Shown: positions 18,372 through 26,893 of the stretch, in pieces
Position numbering within the stretch: position 1 is the stretch's first letter
Layout of the letters: every line of letters begins with the position of its first letter
Translations under genes and position numbers: made by a program
Origin: Belliella kenyensis
GTDB taxonomy: Bacteria > Bacteroidota > Bacteroidia > Cytophagales > Cyclobacteriaceae
Length of the DNA: 64,000 nt
Reading direction: 5' to 3'
Assembly (NCBI RefSeq): GCF_022549675.1
Contig: NZ_JAKZGR010000008.1
Span: 62,001-126,000 of the forward strand
The notes under the pieces: model-generated
Told to the model about the DNA's origin: nothing
Database searches by the model: none
Seen by the model: only the letters and a program-made list of their open reading frames with translations

Positions 18372-19765
18372 GCAATCAAAAACTAGAGGTTTTCAATCCA
18401 TATAACCTAAAGCTAATCAAAGAAATCTCCGTAGTGGGAAAAGAAGAAGTCAAAAAAGCTTTGGAAACTGCCCATACCTTATTTTTAGACCGATCCAAAT
18501 GGATTCCTGCACATGAGCGTATTGAAATTTTGGAAAAAGTCCAGGAGATCATGAAATCCAAGGTAGAAGAGCTTACAAAAACAGCCGCAGAAGAGGGTGG
18601 AAAACCATATCAGGACTCCAAAGTAGAAGTTCTCCGTGCTATCAATGGCGTCAAAATAGCTTCTGAGGAAATCGCTAGGCTCAATGGTGAACAAATCCCA
18701 ATGGGAATTACAGCATCATCCGTTGGGAGAATCGCATTTACCACCAGAGAACCCATAGGAGTAGTCGCTTCTATATCTGCATTCAATCATCCGCTAAACC
18801 TTATCATTCACCAGACGGTAACTGCATTTGCAGCAGGCTGTCCTGTGATTGTAAAGCCTGCATCTACCACCCCTCTTTCTTGTTTGAGTTTTGTAGAAAT
18901 TCTCAAAGAAGCAGGTGTACCAGAAGGATGGGTGCAGTGCCTTATCATGGATAACGAAGCTGCGGAGACGGTCGTCACAGATAAACGGATCAACTACCTT
19001 TCCTTTATAGGATCGGCCAAAATAGGCTGGTACCTGAAATCTAAACTTGCGCCTGGTACCAGGTGTGCCTTAGAGCATGGTGGAGCAGCACCTGTCATTG
19101 TAGAGCCTGACGCAAATATCGAAGACATGATCCCAGCATTGGCCAAAGGTGGATTTTATCATGCAGGACAAGTATGTGTATCTGTACAAAAGGTATACGC
19201 TCATGAATCTATCGCTAGAAAAGTAGCCGAGCAAATCGCCAGCGCTGGAGAAAAAATGAAGGTCGGTGATCCCCTCGACGAAGATACGGAAGTGGGACCG
19301 CTTATTCTCCCGAAGGAAGTTGACAGAGTGGAAGAATGGGTGGAAGAAGCCAAATCTAAAGGAGGTGAAATCCTATCTGGTGGAAAAAGAATATCCGACA
19401 CTTGCTATGCACCCACGGTAATATTCAACCCACCTCAAAATGTAAAAGTCTCACAAGAAGAAATTTTTGGTCCAGTTGTATGTGTGTACAGCTACAGTGA
19501 TAGACTTGAGGCCATTGAAAGTGCAAATTCACTGGACTATCATTTCCAAGCTGCAGTATTTACGCAAGACATAGACATCGCCCTAGATACAGTTCAAAGA
19601 CTTAATGCCACTGCTGTAATGGTCAATGATCATACAGCATTTAGAGTAGATTGGATGCCATTCGGTGGTAGAGATTCTTCTGGAGAAGGACTTGGGGGCA
19701 TTCCATATTCTATGCATGAAATGACAAGGGAAAAACTTATGGTCATCAAAAGCAAGCTGCTTTAA
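18368..19765 (+). CDS. NAD(P)-dependent aldehyde dehydrogenase
   Basis: A 465-residue member of the aldehyde dehydrogenase superfamily. The expected catalytic residues are visible: Asn140 in SAFNHP, Lys163 in IVKPAS, general base Glu236 in ALEHGGAAP and nucleophile Cys270 in HAGQVCVSVQ. EEIFGPVV is the conserved C-terminal motif. It oxidises an aldehyde to an acid, or to a thioester in some subfamilies. The 4-bp overlap with the upstream thiamine enzyme suggests that the decarboxylation/condensation product or a by-product aldehyde is its substrate; that link is inferred. Transcription probably ends at the hairpin 19784-19809. Confidence 0.87.
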   Translation: MSNQKLEVFNPYNLKLIKEISVVGKEEVKKALETAHTLFLDRSKWIPAHERIEILEKVQEIMKSKVEELTKTAAEEGGKPYQDSKVEVLRAINGVKIASEEIARLNGEQIPMGITASSVGRIAFTTREPIGVVASISAFNHPLNLIIHQTVTAFAAGCPVIVKPASTTPLSCLSFVEILKEAGVPEGWVQCLIMDNEAAETVVTDKRINYLSFIGSAKIGWYLKSKLAPGTRCALEHGGAAPVIVEPDANIEDMIPALAKGGFYHAGQVCVSVQKVYAHESIARKVAEQIASAGEKMKVGDPLDEDTEVGPLILPKEVDRVEEWVEEAKSKGGEILSGGKRISDTCYAPTVIFNPPQNVKVSQEEIFGPVVCVYSYSDRLEAIESANSLDYHFQAAVFTQDIDIALDTVQRLNATAVMVNDHTAFRVDWMPFGGRDSSGEGLGGIPYSMHEMTREKLMVIKSKLL

Positions 19766-19783
19766 AGGTTGTAGATCTACTAT

Positions 19784-19809
19784 CTAATCCCGGGAGCAAT
19801 CGGGATTAG
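19784..19809. terminator. Hairpin after the aldehyde dehydrogenase gene
   Basis: CTAATCCCG and CGGGATTAG pair around an 8-base loop, 18 bp past the stop codon. There is no T-tract, so it may be a processing hairpin or a remnant palindrome, not a true terminator. Confidence 0.4.
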
Positions 19810-19821
19810 ACTGTGTTGAGA

Positions 19822-19901
19822 AGACCTGCTAGGTTTTATCTGGGTATGGGTATAGGAAATTATTCACAGATTCGCTTTGCGACAGAAAACCTGGCAGGTC
19901 T
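19822..19901. repeat. 80-bp inverted-repeat element
   Basis: AGACCTGCTAGGTTT (19822-19836) and AAACCTGGCAGGTCT (19887-19901) are inverted repeats matching at 14 of 15 positions. Related AGACCTGCCAGGTTT palindromes are, from memory, common between genes in Bacteroidota. It encodes nothing. Confidence 0.6.
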
Positions 19902-19911
19902 AAATCATATT

Positions 19912-20020
19912 GATTGTAGTCCTTATAGCTATCGGGTTTAGATAGATTCTCGAATCTTTTCTCTTGTTTCTTGTTTTTGTCGCGTCCTGAAATTACTTGA
20001 CACTTTTTTTATCTTCTTTC
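19912..20020 (+). repeat. Dispersed repeat R3, copy 1
   Basis: This shares blocks in the same order with 26209-26335: GATTGTAGTCC, TAGCTATC, a TCTTGTTTCTTGT tract and TTGACACTTT. The copies differ by an insertion of about 35 bp. Both lie just after a plus-strand stop codon and before a heptamer array. Three further palindromes follow in this gap: CAACCCC/GGGGTTG (20029-20045), CCCCGAGT/ACTCGGGG (20076-20095) and the terminator at 20109. Confidence 0.5.
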
Positions 20021-20108
20021 AAGAAATTCAACCCCTCTGGGGTTGGTGCTTTTAACCTTAACTTTCATCTTTGATCCCCGAGTCAAAACTCGGGGCTACT
20101 GAATATTT

Positions 20109-20130
20109 AACCCCTTTCGGGGTTTTTATT
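20109..20130 (+). terminator. Short terminator-like hairpin
   Basis: AACCCC-TTTC-GGGGTT followed by TTTATT. It lies well past the aldehyde dehydrogenase gene and may act as a backup terminator. Confidence 0.45.
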
Positions 20131-20137
20131 ACTTTCC

Positions 20138-20237
20138 TCTTGTTTCTTGTTTCTTGGCTCTTTATTCTTGTTTCTAATCTCTCGTCTCTAATCTCTCGCT
20201 TCTCGCCTCTATGTTTCTTGTCTCTTATTTCTTGTTA
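20138..20237. repeat. Degenerate heptamer array H1
   Basis: Imperfect 7-base units such as TTTCTTG, TCTCTCG and TTTATTC, pyrimidine-rich on the plus strand. Read in the sense of the GH28 gene it is a purine-rich tract that begins directly at that gene's stop codon (20238). It resembles arrays H2 (26658-26893) and H3 (41150-41562). Confidence 0.6.
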
Positions 20238-21569
20238 CTAATCTTTCGCTTCTGAAAAATTAATTTTCACATTGATGGTTTTAAGGTTTTGAATATAATC
20301 CAAGTTATATTCTTTGAGTTCGGATACGGCAATATTCATATTTTCCAAAGTGAAATTAGAAAGACTATATTGATCTGATTCTTGAGTATTAAAAACAATG
20401 TCACATGAAAGGTTGATGTTACGAAGGGTAATATTACTCGCAGAAGAGAAGCGAATCCCTTCTTCTCCTTTAAGATCAAAAAATTGAGTCCATGGCTTGA
20501 TGTATAGCATATTAGAAACATTCCCATGAATATCTTCAAGTAGGATGTTTTCATACACTTGTGGAGTATCTGGTCGCATTTTCAACCAAAGTAGCCTTGT
20601 AGCTTGAGATACTTTCGTTCTTCTCAGAATTATATTGTTGTTATGGACAGACTCACTTCCACAAGTCAAAGCACTGTGACAAAACCCAAACTCACAATCT
20701 TCAATGATGATATTGTAATTACCCCCATTGTTTCTGTCCTGATCAGCATGTGGCCCTTTCCCTCCTTTAAGTGCTATTGCATCATCATTGACTGACATAA
20801 AACAGTTCTTCACAAGTACATTTGTACACACATCCAAATCTATAGCATCAGAACTCGGGGCCTTTTCATGGGCAGGACTGTGAGGTGCGTAGATATACAA
20901 ATCTAAAATTTTCACATTTTCACATTTGTAATAATGAGAAGTCCAAAAAGGAGAATTTATCAACCTGATCCCAGAGACTTGCACATTTTTACTATTTGAA
21001 ACAAACAACAGACGAGGCCTCATTTCATCCAAGTTAGTACATTCGGGGTTAAATGCTCTTCTTAACCAAAAAGATCTCCAATATCTCAAACCATTACCAT
21101 CCAATGTTCCTTTACCTGATATGGTAAACCCATCTAAACCATCAGCATTTACCAAGGCGGCAAAATACTTCAAATTTTGCCCTTCAATTCTGGTATCCAA
21201 AAGATCGAAATGACTTACATCATCGCTGCCCTTAAGCACAGCTCCCTCCTCAAGGTGAAGGTGAGTACCTTGTTTAAAAAATATTGAACCACTTAAAAAA
21301 ACTCCCTTGGGAACAATCACTACACCTCCTCCTTCTTCATAAGCCAAATCAATTACTTTTTGTATCGCTTCTGTCTGGAGTACTGTACTATCCATAATAA
21401 CACCATAATCTGTCAATCTATAATTTCTCCCAAGCTTCTCAATATCTGTAGCCACTACTTCCTCAAACCAAGTTGGAATCACAGAACCGTCTGGAAACAC
21501 ATCCTGCTGAGCTTTGAGCCCATTAGGAAATAAAAGAATGTAACATAAAAGAGCAAGGTAAATTTTCAT
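20238..21569 (-). CDS. Glycoside hydrolase family 28 (polygalacturonase-like)
   Basis: A start at 21569 gives 443 residues and a clean signal peptide (MKIYLALLCYILLFPNGLKA). An upstream ATG at 21608 would bury it. The right-handed beta-helix has the GH28 active-site set: SSDAIDLD (Asp), VNDDAIALKGG (Asp pair), CHSALTCGSES (His, in place of the usual GHG) and a later Arg/Lys region RLLWLKMR. GH28 enzymes cleave galacturonan or related pectic chains by inversion. It would be periplasmic or surface-exposed. With the GH43 gene at the right edge it suggests pectin/arabinan use. The last codons merge into heptamer array H1. Confidence 0.85.
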   Translation of the reverse strand: MKIYLALLCYILLFPNGLKAQQDVFPDGSVIPTWFEEVVATDIEKLGRNYRLTDYGVIMDSTVLQTEAIQKVIDLAYEEGGGVVIVPKGVFLSGSIFFKQGTHLHLEEGAVLKGSDDVSHFDLLDTRIEGQNLKYFAALVNADGLDGFTISGKGTLDGNGLRYWRSFWLRRAFNPECTNLDEMRPRLLFVSNSKNVQVSGIRLINSPFWTSHYYKCENVKILDLYIYAPHSPAHEKAPSSDAIDLDVCTNVLVKNCFMSVNDDAIALKGGKGPHADQDRNNGGNYNIIIEDCEFGFCHSALTCGSESVHNNNIILRRTKVSQATRLLWLKMRPDTPQVYENILLEDIHGNVSNMLYIKPWTQFFDLKGEEGIRFSSASNITLRNINLSCDIVFNTQESDQYSLSNFTLENMNIAVSELKEYNLDYIQNLKTINVKINFSEAKD

Positions 21570-21702
21570 AGATAGATTTTTGATTTTAAAGAAATTCGAG
21601 TCTAACAAGCAATGTATGACACTTCCCTCAAAAAAGAATCCTGCTATGTCTGGTTTTAAAGTTTGAAGTGATATAAATTAAGATTTTAAACCCATTCTCG
21701 TT

Positions 21703-21849
21703 ATGGCTAAAAAAAACAAATTGAAAGAAGAACTCGGACTATTAAAATCTATCTATGAACAAAAAACACCTCTTCAGCACGGGATTAAATGGGGCGGTGA
21801 TGTTTATATGTTTGAAGGAAAAGGTCTCAATGATAAAGACAAAAAATGA
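21703..21849 (+). CDS. Hypothetical small protein, 48 residues
   Basis: A complete 48-codon frame starting MAKKNKLKEELGLLKSIYEQ and ending in a lysine/aspartate-rich tail (LNDKDKK). The N-terminal half looks like an amphipathic, possibly coiled, helix. The middle IKWGGDVYMFEGKG is beta-like. I do not recognise the family. It lies 41 bp upstream of the MBL-fold gene on the same strand and may share its transcript. No obvious ribosome-binding site was seen, so the call is moderate. Confidence 0.45.
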   Translation: MAKKNKLKEELGLLKSIYEQKTPLQHGIKWGGDVYMFEGKGLNDKDKK

Positions 21850-21889
21850 ATCGGCAACCAGAGAATAACTTTTTCAGTTTAAACATATC

Positions 21890-22963
21890 ATGAAGTCCAA
21901 ATACCTTTTCATATTTATCGTACCTATTGTTGTCTTACTCATGATCTCAAAAACAACTGAAGAAGTTAAACCTTCTCATAAATCAAATCCTGACTTAGCA
22001 ACCACTCCACCAAGTTCTGACTGGTTGGGAACACCTGTAGATGAAAACGGCAGATTTACGAACTTGTATCACGATTTTGAATCATCTATAAAAGATGTCT
22101 TAAAGTGGAAAATGAGTACAAATCCACAAAAGGATGAAAAGAAAAATGACAGCAGAACCCTGCCAATGAGTGAAACTCCATTTGACTTCAATGGAAATGA
22201 AGATTATATCATATGGCTTGGTCATGCAAGCTATTTGATCAGGGTAGACGGGGTTACAATGATTACTGACCCTTTGCTTGAAGACAATCTTTTTCTAAAA
22301 CGAAAAAGTGAACTCCCTTTCCCTCTGGAAAACTTCCCAAAAATTGATTTGCTATTACTCTCACATAATCACCGAGACCACTGTGACAAATCTGGGATTT
22401 CGTGGGTGGTAGAGCAAAATCCCGACATAGAGATTCTAACAGGCCTAGGAATGAAAAATGTGATTTCCTCATGGATTGAAGATCAAAAAACGCAAGAAGC
22501 AGGTTGGTTTCAAACTTATAATACAAGCTCTCCCATTAAAATCCATTATGTACCTAGCCGACACTGGTCAAAAAGATCTTTGAATGATGATAACAAAAGC
22601 CTTTGGGGTGGATTTTTTATAGAAAGTAAAAATCAAAGCATCTACTTCATGGGAGATAGTGGGGCAGGTCCACATTTTGAAGATATCAAAAATGCGTTTG
22701 GTTCACCTGACTATTGCCTCATGGGTATCGGAGCATACAAACCCGAATGGTTCATGCACCAAGCACACATCAGCCCAACTGATGCCATTGAAGCTTTCCA
22801 TACGCTTGGTGGGAAGTACTTCATACCAATGCATTATGGAACTTTTGACCTATCAGACGAACCCTTGCTGGAGCCTTGGGATGTAATCTCTTCATCAAAA
22901 GAAAAAATCAATGGTCAGCTTATTGAGCCTTTTTTAGGAAGCAACCTTATTCAAGCTCTTTGA
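21890..22963 (+). CDS. MBL-fold metal-dependent hydrolase (UlaG/NAPE-PLD-like)
   Basis: A 357-residue protein with an N-terminal membrane/signal segment (about residues 5-20). The metallo-beta-lactamase fold begins at IIWLGHASYLIRVDGVTMIT. The metal-binding motif is SHNHRDHCD (HxHxDH); later ligands are in PSRHWSKR, YFMGDSGAGPH and PMHYGTFD. This is the pattern of the UlaG/NAPE-phospholipase-D-like group, which binds two zinc or manganese ions. The natural substrate is unknown; a lipid or phosphodiester is plausible. The leading hydrophobic stretch suggests an envelope location. Confidence 0.82.
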   Translation: MKSKYLFIFIVPIVVLLMISKTTEEVKPSHKSNPDLATTPPSSDWLGTPVDENGRFTNLYHDFESSIKDVLKWKMSTNPQKDEKKNDSRTLPMSETPFDFNGNEDYIIWLGHASYLIRVDGVTMITDPLLEDNLFLKRKSELPFPLENFPKIDLLLLSHNHRDHCDKSGISWVVEQNPDIEILTGLGMKNVISSWIEDQKTQEAGWFQTYNTSSPIKIHYVPSRHWSKRSLNDDNKSLWGGFFIESKNQSIYFMGDSGAGPHFEDIKNAFGSPDYCLMGIGAYKPEWFMHQAHISPTDAIEAFHTLGGKYFIPMHYGTFDLSDEPLLEPWDVISSSKEKINGQLIEPFLGSNLIQAL

Positions 22964-23056
22964 TTTCATTATGCCATTTACCATCATTGGTTTAAAAAGG
23001 TTTTGGCACTGAATCAAACATTTCATTAAATCACAACAAATGTCAAAAACTGACTA

Positions 23057-23090
23057 CAAAGATACATATGGATTTTTTATCGTATCTTTG
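23057..23090 (+). promoter_or_regulatory. Promoter with inverted-repeat -7 boxes before the RhlE gene
   Basis: TATCTTTG (23083-23090) fits TAnnTTTG. The 9-mer CAAAGATAC (23057-23065) is its exact inverted copy GTATCTTTG (23082-23090), so a second -7-like box faces the other way. No good -33 box is present. The predicted leader is about 100 nt and contains a GC-rich stretch (around 23110-23160), which could be structured as in cold-regulated DEAD-box genes. Confidence 0.45.
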
Positions 23091-23194
23091 TAAGACTTTG
23101 TCCATAAAGACCGGCTGGTTGTAGGCCGATTCCGAATCATACCCAGCTGACACAGACCGTACAACATCTTTTTCAGCATAGAACAATTAGCCAA

Positions 23195-24430
23195 ATGGCA
23201 TTCAAAAATCTTAATTTAATAGAACCAATTCTCAAAGCATTGGCTTTGGAAGGTTATCACACCCCTACGCCTATTCAAAAACAAGCCATTCCTTTGGTCT
23301 TGTCAGGCAAAGACTTACTTGGCTGTGCGCAAACAGGGACGGGAAAAACAGCGGCATTCTCCATTCCTATGATTCAATTGCTTCATGAGCAAAAGAAACA
23401 TAGATTTGGGATCAAAGCACTTATCCTCACTCCTACTCGCGAACTTGCTATCCAAATAGATGAAAGCTTAGCGGCTTACAGCAGATTTACTTCCTTGAGA
23501 CACACAGTAATCTTCGGAGGTGTATCTCAAAATCAACAAACCATAGCACTTAAAAAAGGCGTAGACATATTAGTTGCCACCCCAGGAAGGCTTCTTGATT
23601 TGATCAATCAGCGATTTATTGACCTCAAACAGTTACAGTTCTTTGTGCTTGATGAGGCCGATAGAATGCTTGATATGGGCTTTATCCATGATGTCAAAAA
23701 AGTGATCTCATTGCTTCCATCTAAAAGACAAACCTTATTCTTCTCGGCAACCATGCCACCAGAAATTCAGAAGCTTGCTGATACATTACTTACCAATCCT
23801 TCAAAAGTAGAAGTAACTCCACCTTCGTCAACGGTCGATAAAATTGATCAAGTGCTGTACTATACTTCGAAAGGTGACAAAATCAAACTTTTGAAACACC
23901 TCTTATCCGCAATGGATATTGAATCTGCACTTGTGTTTACTAGGACAAAACATGGAGCTGACAGGGTAGTAAAGTTTCTCCAAAGAGACGATATCGATGC
24001 TGCTGCTATTCACGGGAATAAAAGCCAAAATGCCAGGCAAAATGCATTGAAAGGTTTCAAGTCTGGAAGTATCAAGGTTCTCGTAGCCACAGACATTGCA
24101 GCTAGAGGTATTGATATTGATGAATTGGCCCATGTTTTCAACTATGACCTACCAAATATCCCCGAAACATACGTCCACAGAATAGGCCGTACAGGAAGAG
24201 CGGGCAACTCAGGGGTTGCCATTTCTATCTGTGATGAAGAGCAAAGAAAAGAATTGAAGGATATCGAAAAATTGATTGGAAAAACAATTCCTGTTGAAGA
24301 AGATCATCCCTTTCCTTTTTCGGGCAATATCACACCTGCCATAGAGATCAAAAAAGGTAATTCACAAAAAGGGAAAAGGCCTTCAAATAACAATTTCAAA
24401 AGAAGACCAAAAAGAAAGCCTTCTGCTTAG
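23195..24430 (+). CDS. rhlE: DEAD-box RNA helicase, RhlE type
   Basis: A 411-residue ATP-dependent RNA helicase. The Q motif is [14 protein letters not shown] (20-33), Walker A AQTGTGKT (45-52), then [16 protein letters not shown], the DEAD box [16 protein letters not shown] in FFSATMPPE, and [10 protein letters not shown] near residue 330. The basic tail ([10 protein letters not shown]) is typical of RhlE proteins and aids RNA binding. Such helicases remodel structured RNA in ribosome assembly and decay, often at low temperature. The next gene starts 8 bp after its stop, so co-transcription with the SulP gene is likely although no functional link is evident. Confidence 0.88.
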   Translation: MAFKNLNLIEPILKALALEGYHTPTPIQKQAIPLVLSGKDLLGCAQTGTGKTAAFSIPMIQLLHEQKKHRFGIKALILTPTRELAIQIDESLAAYSRFTSLRHTVIFGGVSQNQQTIALKKGVDILVATPGRLLDLINQRFIDLKQLQFFVLDEADRMLDMGFIHDVKKVISLLPSKRQTLFFSATMPPEIQKLADTLLTNPSKVEVTPPSSTVDKIDQVLYYTSKGDKIKLLKHLLSAMDIESALVFTRTKHGADRVVKFLQRDDIDAAAIHGNKSQNARQNALKGFKSGSIKVLVATDIAARGIDIDELAHVFNYDLPNIPETYVHRIGRTGRAGNSGVAISICDEEQRKELKDIEKLIGKTIPVEEDHPFPFSGNITPAIEIKKGNSQKGKRPSNNNFKRRPKRKPSA

Positions 24431-24438
24431 ATTTCATA

Positions 24439-26208
24439 TTGAACCCAGCTATGAAACGTGCGTTTGTCGATATTATAAAATCAAAAGTCCCTATACTAGC
24501 GTGGCTTCCTGATTACAAGAGAAGCGACCTTCAAGGAGATATCTCAGCCGGAGTAACTGTTGGCATCATGCTGATTCCTCAAGGCATGGCTTACGCCATG
24601 CTTGCTGGACTCCCTCCTATTCATGGCTTGTATGCAGCTACCATTCCATTGATATTGTATGCTGTATTTGGCACTTCAAGACAACTCGCTGTAGGCCCAG
24701 TAGCCATGGTTTCACTACTGACAGCTGCCGGAATAGCTGGACTGGATCTAAACTCTCCCGAACAATACTTATTTTATGCAATTGCTTTAGCCTTTTTGGT
24801 TGGTGCGATTCAGTTTTCTATGGGATTGTTCAAGTTAGGATTCATTGTCAATTTCTTATCTCATCCAGTAATCAATGGCTTCACTTCAGCCGCAGCGATT
24901 ATCATAGGTTTGAGTCAGGTAAAACACTTGTTTCAAATAGAGCTTCCAAGATCAGAGCATGTTCAGGATATCACCCTATCTATATTCCAAAACATAGGAG
25001 ACATTCACTGGATTAGTTTTTTGATGGGTGCTCTAGCTATTGTTATTCTAAAATTCGGTAAAAAAATACACAGGAATTTCCCCGCACCACTTTTTGTAGT
25101 TTTTCTTGGAATCTGTACGGTTTGGATGCTTGACTTGACCACTGCTGGTGTCAAAGTTGTTGGAGATGTGCCAAGCGGATTCCCCAGTGTAATTGTCCCA
25201 AATCTTGACCTTAGTACTATCAAAAGTCTATTGCCAATTGCCTTTACTATTTCATTGGTAGGATTTGCTGAAAGCTTTGCAATAGCAAAAACTATCCAGT
25301 CGAAACACAAGAACTATAGACTTAACGCAAACCAAGAACTGTTCGCTTTAGGAATGGCCAATTTTGGTGCTGCATTTTTTCAAGGTTATGCAGTCACAGG
25401 TGGTTTCTCTCGTACTGCTGTCAACAATCAAGCAGGAGCTAAGACAAACCTATCTTCCATGATCAGTGCCACACTTGTGATTTTGACGCTGTTATTTTTC
25501 ACAGGCTTCTTTTACAATCTACCTAGTTCGATCCTTGCTGCAGTAGTAATCGTCGCCGTCTCTGGACTGATAGACATCAATGAACCTCTTCATTTATGGA
25601 AAAAAGACCGCGTAGATTTTGTAATGCTAGTTGCCACATTTGTAATTACACTTACACTTGGAATTGAAGTTGGAATTATCTCAGGTATGGTTCTTTCTTT
25701 AGTTGTAATCATCTACAGAGCATCAAGACCACATATTGCACAGTTGGGCAGGGTGCCTGGGAGTAATGTTTTCAGGAATATCAATCGTTTCGAAAATCTG
25801 GATGTAAAAGAAGACTTAATGATCGTAAGAATAGACGGCCCGATCTATTTTGCCAACGTTGAATTCATTAAAGAAAAACTAGACAAATGGATGCTAGAGC
25901 GATCTACCAAGGTAAATATGATCATTTTCAATATGGAATCTGTGACCAATATTGATAGCACTGGCGCACATGAACTCAATGAATGGATCAATAACTGGAG
26001 AAATATCGGAACTGACGTCTGCATGACGAGTATCAAAGGACCTGTGCGTGATGTTTTGAACAGGTGGGCAATTTTAGAATGTATCGGGGCAGATCATGTC
26101 TTTTTGGATGATGTCACGGCTGTTTCAGTCTTCGATCAAAGCATCGATGCCTCCACCATTGAAAAATACACCCCATACGCTATCCAAAGTAACTTAGGGA
26201 AGGTTTGA
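24439..26208 (+). CDS. SulP-family anion transporter with STAS domain
   Basis: A 589-residue inner-membrane protein. The signature GDISAGVTVGIMLIPQGMAY in the first transmembrane pair and GLPPIHGLYAA are SulP hallmarks, followed by about 12-14 hydrophobic segments. GFSRTAVNNQAGAKT matches the conserved transport-domain motif. Residues about 455-560 form a STAS domain (LMIVRIDGPIYFANVEFI; NIDSTGAHELNEWI). The family transports sulfate, bicarbonate or dicarboxylates; the substrate cannot be read from sequence. Start is at residue 1 (MNPAMKRAF) or at Met5. No sulfate assimilation genes are nearby. Confidence 0.88.
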   Translation: MNPAMKRAFVDIIKSKVPILAWLPDYKRSDLQGDISAGVTVGIMLIPQGMAYAMLAGLPPIHGLYAATIPLILYAVFGTSRQLAVGPVAMVSLLTAAGIAGLDLNSPEQYLFYAIALAFLVGAIQFSMGLFKLGFIVNFLSHPVINGFTSAAAIIIGLSQVKHLFQIELPRSEHVQDITLSIFQNIGDIHWISFLMGALAIVILKFGKKIHRNFPAPLFVVFLGICTVWMLDLTTAGVKVVGDVPSGFPSVIVPNLDLSTIKSLLPIAFTISLVGFAESFAIAKTIQSKHKNYRLNANQELFALGMANFGAAFFQGYAVTGGFSRTAVNNQAGAKTNLSSMISATLVILTLLFFTGFFYNLPSSILAAVVIVAVSGLIDINEPLHLWKKDRVDFVMLVATFVITLTLGIEVGIISGMVLSLVVIIYRASRPHIAQLGRVPGSNVFRNINRFENLDVKEDLMIVRIDGPIYFANVEFIKEKLDKWMLERSTKVNMIIFNMESVTNIDSTGAHELNEWINNWRNIGTDVCMTSIKGPVRDVLNRWAILECIGADHVFLDDVTAVSVFDQSIDASTIEKYTPYAIQSNLGKV

Positions 26209-26335
26209 GATTGTAGTCCCTTTAGCTATCTTAGATTAGATCATAAAACCGATCAGGAAACAAGAAAAACTCCTAATTACTGGTTCTTGTTTCTTGTCTC
26301 TTCCTAAAAATTCTTGACACTTTCTTTTAATAATA
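26209..26335 (+). repeat. Dispersed repeat R3, copy 2
   Basis: Begins at the base after the SulP stop codon. It shares GATTGTAGTCC, TAGCTATC, TCTTGTTTCTTGT and TTGACACTTT in order with 19912-20020. From 26336 to 26657 the gap is AT-rich with isolated heptamer-like words. An 89-codon frame across it is not a credible gene. Confidence 0.5.
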
Positions 26336-26657
26336 ATTCTCTTATATACAAGCCACCAACATATCGCCGAACCTGGCTACCCATAGGAAGAGGAATATTT
26401 TAACTTTATTTCGCAATAGCATATTTCATTGACACGTTTCTTGTCACTCTTGATTCTTTGTTTCTAAACTCTAATCTCTCGATTTCTCTGGGTTTGAACC
26501 CAGGGCTAAGATATCGGCAGTCCATACAGGACTTATTGTTTATTCCCTATTTCCATTTAACTAAAAGATTAAAGATTGATGCAAAATCCTCACAGGTAGA
26601 ACCTTATTTCGCCGCAGGCATTTTTCAACTTTATTTCGCTTTTGCTTATATCCTCCC

Positions 26658-26893
26658 TTCTTGTTTCTTGCCTCTTGACTCTTGTTTCTTGTTTCTTGTC
26701 TCTTGTTTCTTGTCTCTTGTTTCTTGACTCTTGTTTCTTGTTTCTTGTTTCTTGACTCTTGTTTCTTGTTTCTTGACTCTTGTTTCTTGTTTCTTGTTTC
26801 TTGTTTCTTGTTTCTTGACTCTTGACTCTTGTTTCTTATCTCTTGTCTCTCATTGCTTCTCGTCTCTCGCTTCTCATCTCTAATCTCTCGCTA
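26658..26893. repeat. Heptamer array H2
   Basis: A tandem array with a 7-base period. The units on the plus strand are TTTCTTG, TCTCTTG and ACTCTTG, clean from 26658 to about 26845 (roughly 27 units) and then decaying into TCTCTCG-like words that reach the stop codon of the RND permease gene at 26894. In the sense of that gene the array is purine-rich (CAAGAAA). Because 7 is not a multiple of 3, any reading frame through it is spurious. Confidence 0.9.

Noticed and set aside
20029-20095. GC-rich palindromes as tRNA or riboswitch pieces
   Set aside because: Simple hairpins with no conserved core of a known RNA.
26458-26727. 89-codon plus-strand frame between the SulP and RND genes
   Set aside because: It runs into heptamer array H2 and has no start signal or recognisable motif.
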